The position numbers and the translations under genes are program-made. Source: Ignelater luminosus (taxonomy: Eukaryota > Arthropoda > Insecta > Coleoptera > Elateridae). From it: DNA of 64,000 nucleotides. Below the pieces are notes generated by a model. The model made no database searches and was not told the origin of the DNA. It worked only from the letters and a program-made list of their open reading frames with translations. The DNA lies in assembly GCA_011009095.1 (NCBI GenBank), contig VTPC01089980.1, positions 40,514-104,513 on the forward strand, read 5' to 3'. Of the stretch, positions 36,672 through 47,039 are shown one piece after another (the first letter of the stretch is position 1; every line of letters begins with the position of its first letter).

Positions 36672-39516
36672 GGGGAGACCGGGGCATTAGCGTACTGCAA
36701 ATTTTAATTGCTTACAACAAAGTTACTTTTTAAGATTATGTCTTAAAATTTTATTTGTGGATTGCAAACTATAAATAGTTTATTGGTTTATGGTCAAATC
36801 TGTATTATTTCAAATTAAAATAACATATTTTCTAATTTTATTTATTTTTTTAAATACTTTAATACCTCGAACCTATTGGAGTAATAGCGGATAAGAAATG
36901 CTATTGCCCCAAATGGCAACTACCATACAAAATAAAAAAACACAACTTACTTTCAACGTTTAATAAAAATAGAATATAAAAACTACAAAAGTATTCTCTA
37001 TAAAAATATTCAAAAAATCGGGAAATGAATATACACTCTGTATTCATATAAGAACAGGGTGGGAGTACGTAGTACTCTAAAAATAAATTTTTTGCAAAAA
37101 AACAAACTAAGCTCTAAAAAACAAACCTAGCTATGAATACTAAAAAGCAAAACTAAAGTGTCACTCTAAAAATAGTAGGTAATGTTTCCACGTATTATTA
37201 ATGGACGCTCAAATTTCCAAACGAGATTCCAAAAATTAGAAAGGAATGTTGTCGTTTAGTTGCGCCACTTCATGGTTTGGTTTTGGAAGCTTCATTTTAA
37301 TATGAGTTTTCTGACACTACACATACATCTAGTACTTGAGGCAAAACAAATGTATTTTTCAGTTTGTTGCTCTTTCGGAAAAATGATACTTCATATTCTC
37401 CATTCTCTTCATCAGTTATAACTTTTTCTACAAAATAAACTACATTTTTATCAGTCTTGAGCTCTACCAAAACATAATCGAGTCTACGTATTTCCTCCAG
37501 TTCACCAAAATTTATATCTATTCCCTCCTCATCAACTTTTTCTTCTGATGACAATTCTGGCTCTATGTTTCTGATTCTGGTTCACTTTTTGGTTTTCTTC
37601 GCTCTTTTAGTCTTTTTATTTTCCTGTGATGCAATGTGTCTTTTAACTTTCATGATATTTTTTGTGGTCTTCTTTAGCTCTTTTTCTTCTAATTCTCTTC
37701 TCAAAGAAGTTGAAGTTAAAATTTCCGAATGCTTTCTTTTTACATTACGTTTCTTAGTTTTTGTTTCATTGGAAGTTAAGACTTTTGGTAAAGAAAATAA
37801 CTCATCATAATTTTCTATATTGTCTGCTAGTGAATTAAAAGGTCCAGCACTCGGTCCAGCATTATTTTGTGAGATGTTGGCATTGGGTGGTGTTGTATTG
37901 TTTTTATTTATATCATCTTCAATATGTTGTTGACTGGAGTTTGATGGATGCGGTAAAGAATCAGATGCAGCAAAATCTTCGTCCGAAAATACACTTGGTT
38001 GAAAGAGGTAACTTTCTGTAGTCCGAAATCCATTTACGGCTTTTTCAATAGTGCATACTTTCTGGTATGCTTGCCCAAATAATTCAGCCATTTCATAAAC
38101 CGTAAAACGGTTGCCGGTTTTTGACTTAATCCAATAGTCACATCGATGGTCATACGCGGTCTTTAGTGTTCCGAAAGATGATATGGCCAAAGGTTGGATT
38201 TTGTGGCTTGTGTGGAGAGGCAATGAAATCATATCTACACCATTTTCTTTGGTCAAATCATAAACTTGTAGGGAATAATGGCTTTTAATGGACGAACATG
38301 TTTAATAAAATGCTCCATCCATTCAAGAAATACGTTTCCATTACTCCAGCCATTTCCACTAGCAAAACAGTTGGAACCAGGTAGTGCGTTCTACATAAGC
38401 CGGTAGTTCATTAACTTTCGTGGAAAGACGAGAACTGGGGGTACATAAGTTCCTGAAGGGCTCACGCAACATATTACTGTCATAAGTTCTCCCCTTTCTG
38501 CACTTGCTATCTTTCTGACTTGCTTCAAACCTTTTTAAGTTATGATTCCAGATGGCCAATGAACAGTATGAAGACCGCTTTCATCCATATTGTAAATGTC
38601 ATTAGGGTCATAATTGTACTTTTCGTAGAGGACTGAAAGATTAGCAAAAAAATCGGTCAATTTCAGCTTTATTAAAGCTCATAACTAGATTTAAACTTGT
38701 TTGTTCTGAGGATCTAAGAGAAATATCTGGATGTTGTTTCATGAATCCCGGCCTGCCATTTTCAGTCTTTTTTTATTCGCGAATCTCTTTTCTTTTTCTA
38801 ACTTCACAGCATACTGGTAAGCCACTATTCGAAATTCTTCAATGGTCAGTTCATAAAACCTTTGTGATAGTTTTAAACAGTACCTTTCTAAGGCATTTTC
38901 TTGGTCGATCGTGAAAACTCTTTTTATACCTGTTTGCTTAGGTAATGCAGGTACATTTTCGTTATTAGGACTTCTGTTTTTAACATGATCTTGAAGAGTT
39001 GTTGAAGGAATATCAAACTCTCTACTAGCATCCATAAGGGTCATTTCGCTTGAGCTAATTAGTGCCAATGCACTTTTTAAATCTTCATCTAGGCTAATCA
39101 CTAGCGTTGTTTACGCTATTGCCCTGAACAAAACTGTACGCTAGTGCCCTATCAACATTGTGGTTTTTTTAACGAAAATGTTAGGTTAGAACAAGTTGTC
39201 TATGCATAGAAATAACATGAGACTTAATTTACGATTATATTTTTTGTTTTCAACCATTAGAATTGTAAATAAACCCTTACTTACTTTTTTTGTAAGCCTT
39301 CAAGGATTCTGGCATTACTTCTCACAGTACTGTAAAAGTTTTGAAAATTATTTTTGCATAAGATCCACATGCTTTACATGAGATTTTAAGATGCATTGAA
39401 AAAAATGAAGTTAGAAAACATCACCTAATGCTATAGCCATCGAGACATTTCTTATTGTTTCCACAAAACAGCAACTTACGCTAATTCCCCGATTACGCTA
39501 TTGTCCCGGTCTCCCC
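36672..39516 (-). mobile_element. Pogo/Tigger (jerky-like) DNA transposon
   Basis: Inverted ends of 23 bp with 21 matches: left GGGGAGACCGGGGCATTAGC, right (reverse complement) GGGGAGACCGGGACAATAGC, both with TA outside (36670-36671 and 39517-39518). A second weaker GCTAATTCCCCG motif lies just inside the right end. The 2845-bp body holds a minus-strand transposase pseudogene with the HTH-to-acidic-tail layout of pogo elements. Clear ends with several coding lesions suggest intermediate age. Confidence 0.93.
37294..39101 (-). pseudogene. Pogo/Tigger transposase (jerky/CENP-B-like), broken
   Basis: From ATG 39101: an N-terminal HTH (SEMTLMDASREFDIPSTTLQ), then a CENP-B-type DNA-binding region (LPKQTGIKRVFTIDQENALE). 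A break follows KKRLKMAGR. Next come GFMKQHPDISLRSSEQTSLN, DIYNMDESGLHTVHWPSGI (first catalytic Asp, about 38580-38610), SPSGTYVPPVLVFPR, NGVDMISLPLHTSHKIQPLA and VNGFRTTESYLFQPSVFSDE. The tail is Ser/Asn-rich, then Lys-rich, ending in a small C-terminal module (FVLPQVLDVCVV). The usual LDGHYS motif reads IKSHYS, so the second catalytic Asp is lost. Several frame breaks; inactive. Confidence 0.9.
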
Positions 39517-39518
39517 TA

Positions 39519-40514
39519 TACTTTAATAAAAATCATCACATCTATAAATTTTGTTTTTTATGATAAAATCATTTGATAATTTTGAAGCAAAATATAGCAG
39601 AATAAAATTTTTATTTTGCTTAAAAGAATTTTTATTTTTGAATGGATTAGCTTGCGTGATTTTTATGTCGGAAATTGAGTATTAAAAAGGAATTTTTTCA
39701 AAATGTAATTACTTCGATTGATCTAGTATGGATCTTGGATCGAAAAGCTTAAGATCCATTCAATTGGTATCTAGATCAGATCAAAAGATATTCTTCAAAA
39801 CAGTATCTAGATCCAGATACAAGATCTTCCGATCGTATCTAGATCCAGGATGTAGATACTTAAATCTAAATCCTACCCAACATTGCTTAGCATGCAATGC
39901 CTTAAAACGAACAGACTGTATACCTCTACATTTCCTACACAAAAGCAAATATTTGTAAATATTGGCTCCCTCTCCTAATTATTGTGTATACAGGTTTTAT
40001 GTAAAAATAAAAATACTGCATCAGTACGTGTCGTTGCTCTTTATTTTCCATTTTCTAAAAGTGGAATTAACAAATTAAAATTCCTAGTTTTACAACAATC
40101 AGACATGCATTGGAATCATTGTAACAAAAAGACAAGCATGCCTTGATACAACCTTGAAAAATAGAGGTGTTAAGTTTCTCGGTTAATCCCAGTGTACACA
40201 ACTTCCGCAACTATATTTAGGACGTAAACAATCTGAAGACTGAATTTGAAGCATCATTTAAAATGTCCTTTATTATGTTCATCTTCCAAATAATCATTAC
40301 GTTAGAGTTTCGTCGAAATGGATTGCTGTATACATATTTCTGTGATTCTATAGTGAATTTGATTCTAATTTTTTTGGCGTATTTGCTACTATTTCTGGTC
40401 TTGTCATTAGTGTGGCTGACATTGTTAATATTCTTTGATGTTGTCAACATTAATCTGATACCCATCATTTGAACTACTAGCTACGTGCAATTTACGATGA
40501 AGTCAGACTGTATA
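39519..40514. other. Spacer with a cluster of ATCTAGATC motifs
   Basis: The palindromic motif GTATCTAGATC occurs three times at about 39767-39777, 39804-39814 and 39834-39844, among related GGATCTTGGATC and AAGATCCA stretches (39725-39860). The rest shows nothing recognisable; the overlapping opposite-strand frames at 40217-40472 look like chance. Confidence 0.5.
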
Positions 40515-40516
40515 TA

Positions 40517-41807
40517 CGAGGGTGGTCTAAAAAGTTTCCGACCTAACAAAGATACAAGACATTTTTTCTGAAATTTTTTTTTTATTTTTCAACATAGTCT
40601 ACTTGTAACTCTACACACTTCTCCCAGCGATGCTCCCATCTCTGTAACCTGCCCAAATAGTACTCGGCATTTTTCTCTGTAAAATAATTGTTCACGAAGG
40701 TGATTGCCTCTTCATTTGACGAAAATCTTTGTCCTCCGAGCGCAATTTTTAGATGAGGAAACAAAAAGAAGTCGCTTGGGGCTAGATCTGGCGAGTAAGG
40801 CGGATGGTCAAGCAGTTCAAACCGTAATTCGTGGATTTTCGCCATGGCAACCACTGAGGTGTGAGACGGTGCGTTGTCTTGGTGAAACAGGATTTTCTTT
40901 TTCTGCAAATGTAGCCGTTTTTTCGCAAGTTCTGCCTTCAGCTTGTCAAGTAATGATGCATAGTATGCTCCTGTAATGGTTTTTCCTTTTTGAAGATAAT
41001 CGATTAAAATAACTCCATGACTATCCCAAAAAACAGTCGCCATCACTTTCCCAGCCGAAAAAACAGTTTTTGCTATTTTTGGAGCCGGTTCCCCCTTTGC
41101 AGTCCACTGTTTGGACTGTATTTTTTTCGGGCGTATAATGGTGTATCCAAGTTTCATCTACAATAATGAATCGGCGCCAAAACTCGGATTTATTTCGCCT
41201 AAACTGCGCCAAAAGAGCGTTGGAAATATTCATTCGAACACGTTTTTGGTCTAACGTGAGCAAACGCGGCACCCAACGCGCGGACAGCTTTCTCATGCCT
41301 AAATGTTGATTTAATATGTGACAAACACGTTCTTTTGACATGTTCATAACCTCTGCTATCTCTCTCACTTTAAGTCGGAGGTCGTCTAGCACCATTTGGT
41401 GAACTTTGGCGATGTTTTCGTTGGTAGTTGCAGTTTTTAGACTTCCCAAACGTTCATCGTCTCCCAAGCTCTTACGGCCACTTTTAAATTCAGCAGCCCA
41501 AAATCTCACTGTGGTAAATGATGGTGCAGAGTCCCCTTACACAGAATCCAACTCATCTTTTATTTGCGAAGGCGTATTGCCTTTCAAAAACAAATATTTA
41601 ATGACAGCTCGATACTCGATTTTGTCCATTTTCACAAAAAAACTCACATCAACTCACTCAAACGACTGTTACATAAAAACTGCGCGTCCAAAATGGCTGA
41701 AACTTTGGTGAGTAACTGTCAACAGATGAACAACAAAATTCAGTAGCATTTATTTACGAGTGCTGCCATCTTCACGTTGAGGTCGGAAACTTTTCAAACC
41801 ACCCTCG
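40517..41807 (-). mobile_element. Mariner (DD34D) transposon, nearly whole
   Basis: Inverted ends of 28 bp with 26 matches: left CGAGGGTGGTCTAAAAAGTT, right (reverse complement) CGAGGGTGGTTTGAAAAGTT, each flanked by TA (40515-40516 and 41808-41809). Length is 1291 bp, normal for mariner. A single minus-strand transposase gene fills it. Only two obvious coding lesions, so it is the youngest-looking mariner in the window. Confidence 0.95.
40582..41629 (-). pseudogene. Mariner transposase (DD34D), two lesions
   Basis: From ATG 41629: MDKIEYRAVIKYLFLKGNTP, then an in-frame stop near residue 31. The same frame goes on with VRFWAAEFKSGRKSLGDDE, LNQHLGMRKLSARWVPRLLT and IVDETWIHHYTPE (first Asp). 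A one-base shift near 41130 moves the reading to SKQWTAKGEPAPK, VMATVFWDSHGVILIDYLQK, FHQDNAPSHTSVVAMAKI (second Asp) and YSPDLAPSDFFLFPHLK, with 34 residues between the second and third Asp, ending VELQVDYVEK. Catalytic residues are all kept. Close to the other 'MEKxEIRAVIKY' mariners by recall; subfamily not certain. Confidence 0.93.
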
Positions 41808-41809
41808 TA

Positions 41810-43935
41810 GTAAACCCTATAGCTTTAGTAAATATAAGTTGCCCAGTTATTACTTATTATTCTTATTTACGTCTTACCAACAAGTTCGCTGTGTCATCAT
41901 AATTCGGATTGTGACTACAATAACCCCCAATGTTCAGAACAAATCTGCTAGGTACCCTAATGCATTACAGCAAATACAGATAATACGTCTCTGTATCAAA
42001 TCCAGACTTATTCGTTTATATTGGAACTAGGGGTTAAAGGTAAACAAAAAGTAATTAAGAAGATAATTGTTATCAGTATTATCTAGATAGTTAATTACTT
42101 AAGATTCCTTCACCGCGCTTCCTTTATATACTTGTAGATTATCTCTCTAACACGCGTCTATTTAAATGAAATTCTGTTTAGTGTTTTATTTATCATGCCT
42201 ATTCTAGACACGCACTGTTAGTTTTATTAACGAAAAAAATTTTGTGTAATTTACGTATAAACCTAAAAAAGACTCCGAGCGATAGTTATAGCAATGCTTT
42301 TGGCCTTTACTAATAAAAATAATTAGAAAATTACTTTTTCTATCGTATTAAGAAATTCCTTACAAACCAAACAAAAGAATTCCCAAGCCGATCAAAGACA
42401 AAATGTATTACTAATATAGGAAATACCTGAAAAAGTATTATTGCTATAACATTAATATTATTTGCATGTTTTTAGTGCTATAAGATACACCGTACAAGAA
42501 AAGAGATAAAAATTCCAATCAAATGTAAACTTTTCTTTCTCATTCGTTTCCTTAGCTAAACACATGTAAAATTGCAAAAATTCTTATAACGGAGTTTGGG
42601 TTCAGAAACCTTTTGCATATTCTGCGGCCTTCGACAAATAAATTAACTTTAAGCAGGCGTTGTAATCTACTAATAAGTACTTACACATTCCTTTTTTTGA
42701 AGAAATTAAACAAAAAGATTTATATCTAAAAAAGTGAAATATATGTGGAGTGGACCTTTTAAATAATTGAAAAAGATTAAAAGGCGGTGTTTCAAGTTTC
42801 ATATATTTTATCACTCGAGAAGACTATTTTTGTACCGATAAGGCGCTAAATTTTGTGGAATTCACAAATTGCAACATTTAAAAACATTTAATTTTACTTC
42901 TTAGTTAAACCAACGAGTCTACTGTTTACAAATTGAGGTAATTTTAATGATCCTTAATCCCTTACTAACAATAAGTCCATTGTCATTTTAAAATAAAAAC
43001 GTCATCATTAATTCAGTAGTTTTTAACGATACGATCTACTACGTGATTGAAGCATCGTACGCGAAAAATTAAGGCCAAAAACACGTGATGCAAAACTGTA
43101 AACAATCCTAACCTATTACAAACTGGTAAATAATTTAATATGATTTTTTAGTAATGGAATTTGTGCGTAAATTGGATCAGATGACGAGAGGAAGCTTTTG
43201 ACTGTTTTTATTCTTAGACAATTTGTTAAAAAGAAATATTTGAGCATTTCGTATATTAATTTGATATGGCACTATAAATCTCAGTAAGTACGTTAATAGA
43301 AAAACCTCATTCCTGTACAGAGTTAAAAAACATACCTGTTCTCTCATGATTAGGCGTGCGTGGGTTTTCCTTTAACGCATATGGTAACTGATGGTTCTTA
43401 AAAGTATAAAATTAAATTAAATCTTGCAAATCAACTTTCGTGAGAAATGATTGACCATAGGTATACGCTACTGTGTTTAATTTACAGGCAGATGTTGTGG
43501 TTACTCAAATGGGGAAATTATCTTCAAGAACTTGCTGAAATAACGACATTATTACTGGCTTAAGCTCTTAAAAAGGTCTGGGAAATACGTTAGTGTACGT
43601 ATACTCAAAAAATTTAGTACTTCTAGCCTTTTTGTAGTTTGATGAACTTTTATTAGTAGCCGGAACTTGTGTTTCTTCTTTCTGATAGTTTAAGTGTGTA
43701 TATGTGCATGCAAGCAAGATAGGGTATAATCGAAATATTATTGACAAGCAGCAATAATACGTTTACAATTTGATGTTACAAAATTTAAAAATGGCCACTA
43801 GACGAGCTAGCCTTCTATACATCACAATACAGTATATATAATAAATAAACAATACATTCTAGATTTTATACGAGATAGAATCTGTAAGATCATCTTTATC
43901 TAGCCAACTTACATCCAAAATTGAAATGGATTATA
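41810..43935. other. A+T-rich stretch, nothing recognised
   Basis: About 2.1 kb. A 70-residue minus frame (42602-42814) and shorter ones have no motif. No element ends detected. Confidence 0.5.
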
Positions 43936-43937
43936 TA

Positions 43938-46002
43938 CAGGGTGAGTTTTTTTAGATGTTTAGTATGGGGATCTCAGAAACTAGCGGAGATAGAGAGACG
44001 ATTAAATGGGGAAAGAATTGCAGTTTTACGAGCTCAGTTTAATGAGTTTTTCGTTTTTCTGAAAAAATGCATGGCTAACTAGATATCTTGCAAAAACAAT
44101 TTTTTTGTTATTTTGTTCGGTGCCTATGGCTCTGTTATTATCGACTTTAGAAAAAATGTGCAAAGGAGAAAGTTGCAGGTAATTATGTGCTTAATAATAC
44201 AGTCTAACCGAATTTTTTATTTAAGCTGTAATGTTTGAGTTATGACACAAGTTAAGGTTTTTTCTAATGGAAACCATAGTCGGCCATGACTTTATAAACA
44301 AGGCCCTTTTTCAACGATTCTAACGATATACCACTTGACATAGTTATTTTTATAAATAAATAAATTATGATCTTTTTTTCTTTTTATTTTCGAACTGTTC
44401 AAGTAGTAGGCTATGGAAACAATTGATAAATGCACATTCAAGCAAGTTATTAATACTTTTTAATATTAGCAAAAACTTCTAGTACAGCTTCTCTAAGGTC
44501 ATCTACTGTGTCGTACGACTTTTGATATACCCTATCTTTTACCATTCCCCATAAATAAAAATCTAAAACAGACAGATCGGGGGATCGAGGTGGCCACGCA
44601 ACCGGCGCGTTTCTTCCTATCCATGAGTTCGGGAATGTTTCATTTAAATGATTTCTTACCGTTAGCTGATTATGTGGTGGTGACCCATCGTGTTGAAACC
44701 ATTCGAGCATACCACGTGTTTGTAGGGGTAATTCATCTAACATATTATCAAAATCGTGCTGCTGAAAGTGAAGATAACGATCACCAGTTAATGTACCATA
44801 AAAAATGTACGGACCAAGAATTGTTGAACCAATGACACCGTACCAAACATTAAATCCAAACTTAACTTGGGATCTCCTCTGTTCAACATGATGCGGATTT
44901 TCTTGCATCCATAAATGTTCATTATGTCTGTTAAACATGCCGCAGTTTGTAAATCGAGTTTCATCTGTCCACAAAACTTTAAATCTAAACTGTGGGTCAG
45001 CTTCACACATGTTAGTAAACCAAGTACAATATTCAATACGCTTATTATAATCATCAGGGTGTAGTGTTTGTGCAACTGATAATCTATAGGGATGAGACCT
45101 ATGCTTCTTCAGTACTCGTACAGCAGTACGTTGTGAAGTGCCTGCTTCCGTTTCAATTTGTCGGGTTGAAATCGATGGAGTTTGCATTACACGTGCCACT
45201 ACGTTTACCTCTGCCTCTTCATTAATGCCTCTTGCAGTCTTTTTTGGTTTACGAAAAGAACCATACTCTCCCAAATTATCATAGTCTCTTAAAGGTAGGT
45301 AGAGACGGCTGGCGACGATCAAAATACCATTCGAAATACTGTTGTGCAGCTTGTACGGCATTTTTATGGCACAAAATGTAACACTCAATCATATCACGCT
45401 TTTCTTGATCAGAAAAATTCATATTGATAATTTACGAAACCTCAATCAACATTAATTAGAAGCTAAATGATTTCGAAATTAAAAAGTATTAATAACTTGC
45501 TTGAATGTGCATTTATCAATTGTTTCCATAGCCTACTACTTGAACAGTTCGAAAATGAAAAGAAATAAAGGTCATAATTTATTTATTTATAAAAATAACT
45601 ATGTCAAGTGGTATATCGTTAGAATCGTTGAGAAAGGGCCTTTTTTATAAAGTCATGCCGAGTATGGTTTCCATTAGAAAAAACATAAACTTGTGTCATA
45701 ACTCAAACATTACAGCTTAAATAATAATTCGGTTAGACTGTATTATTAAGCACATAATTACCTGCAACTTTCTCCTTTACACATTTTTTCTAAAGTCGAT
45801 AATAACAGAGCCATAGGCACCGAACAAAATAACAAAAAAATTGTTTTTGCAAGATATCTAGTTAGCCATGCATTTTTTCCGAAAAACAAAAAGCTCATTA
45901 AACTGAGCTCGTAAAACTGCAATTCTTTCCCCATTTAATCGTCTCTCTATCTCCGCTAGTTTCCGAGATCCCCATCCTAAACATCTAAAAAAACTCACCC
46001 TG
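43938..46002 (-). mobile_element. DD41D mariner-like transposon with ~525-bp inverted repeats
   Basis: Outer ends CAGGGTGAGTTTTTTTAGAT (left) and its inverted partner (right) are flanked by TA (43936-43937 and 46003-46004). The two arms, 43938-44464 and 45478-46002, are nearly identical inverted copies over their whole ~525 bp. Between them lies only the transposase gene on the minus strand. The left arm begins inside the last codons of that gene. Typical mariners have ends of about 30 bp, so this arrangement is unusual. The high arm identity points to a recent origin or to gene conversion. Confidence 0.93.
44450..45422 (-). pseudogene. DD41D transposase with a single frameshift and short C-terminus
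   Basis: The natural start is ATG 45422 (MNFSDQEKRDMIECYILCHK), read to QPSLPTFKRL. A one-base shift near 45290 then moves to the long frame with YDNLGEYGSFRKPKKTARGI. That 312-residue frame opens upstream at 45388 out of register. Then follow the second HTH (STRQIETEAGTSQRTAVRVL), LWTDETRFTNCGMFNRHNEH (first Asp), EWFQHDGSPPHNQLTVRNHL (second Asp) and WPPRSPDLSVLDFYLWG, with 41 residues to the third Asp. It stops at ANIKKY, about 30 residues short of what relatives usually have, at the point where the inverted arm begins. Confidence 0.92.
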
Positions 46003-46004
46003 TA

Positions 46005-47039
46005 TAATTAAAATTGAACAGGTATTTTACAAAAAGAAAAGGTAAGAGAATATGCCATTATTTTGCTTTCTATAGCAATAAATTATTGTTTTTTAACAAT
46101 GCACCCGTTTATGGTGAAAACTAGAAAGAATTTACAACAAATACGCAAACCGCGTATTTTTTATTCCCTTATCTAGCTCACGTTGTTTTTACATATCTTT
46201 CCCACTTGAGTCTGTCAAGTTAAATTTTATTCCTATCTCAAAAGCTAAAGAGAGAGCCAAATAATAAATAGCATAGCACTTACATTGCAAAACTACTGCT
46301 TGAGTGATAGAATGAATATCATATTTGGTGGTGAAAATTTTATAAAATAAATGTTTATAATACGCAATTATCGAATTGTTTATTTCTTCTAATTGGGTAC
46401 TAGAATTCTCACTACAGCTTGGAAAGGCCGGTCATGGCTTGGCAACAAAATACTGCTTTCCCTTCCGTAGATAACTAAATTAGACATTGTCACTTACAGT
46501 ACTTGTAATTATAATTTTTGTAAGAAATTTTTTAACATTGTAGATTATAAAACTTTCAGCTTCTTTTTATTTGCATTTGTCTTACAGGCCACAAGATATC
46601 TCAGACACAAATAATTCTGATGGAGCTACTACATTTATATTTAAGAACTTTTTCGTGAAGTTGTCCGATAGTTATATTGAGGATGTGAAATTTCCCGATA
46701 AAACATTCAAATTTATCTGAAAGCTTTTGAAATTCTTTACCAAAATATATCAAGGAACCTTTGTTCACAAACGATTCAGTTGTCGGAGTTTAATGTATAA
46801 GCGTCTTTAAGTACACAAGTGTACAGTAATGTATCGTTCTCTGATGTGGGTGATGCAGGTGTATCAGACTCTTGGTCTTCTATTCCCAAAAGCCAGAAAT
46901 TAACTTATGGCTCTTTAAATTGAGTAGACACTTCAGAAGACTAATTAACACAATAAAACATTCTCAATTTCTTAATTTAAGAGTTTCGTAGCTCTGGATT
47001 CTAAAAATGTTTAGAGATATTAATATCTGTATTATATCC
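46005..47039. other. Unassigned, possibly 5' part of the following LINE
   Basis: No clear motif. Part of 46590-47039 may be the decayed endonuclease region of the Jockey-like LINE that follows, but I cannot show it. Confidence 0.3.

Noticed and set aside
40217-40472. Opposed 69- and 83-residue frames
   Set aside because: They overlap almost completely on opposite strands, are A+T-driven in composition, and have no motif.
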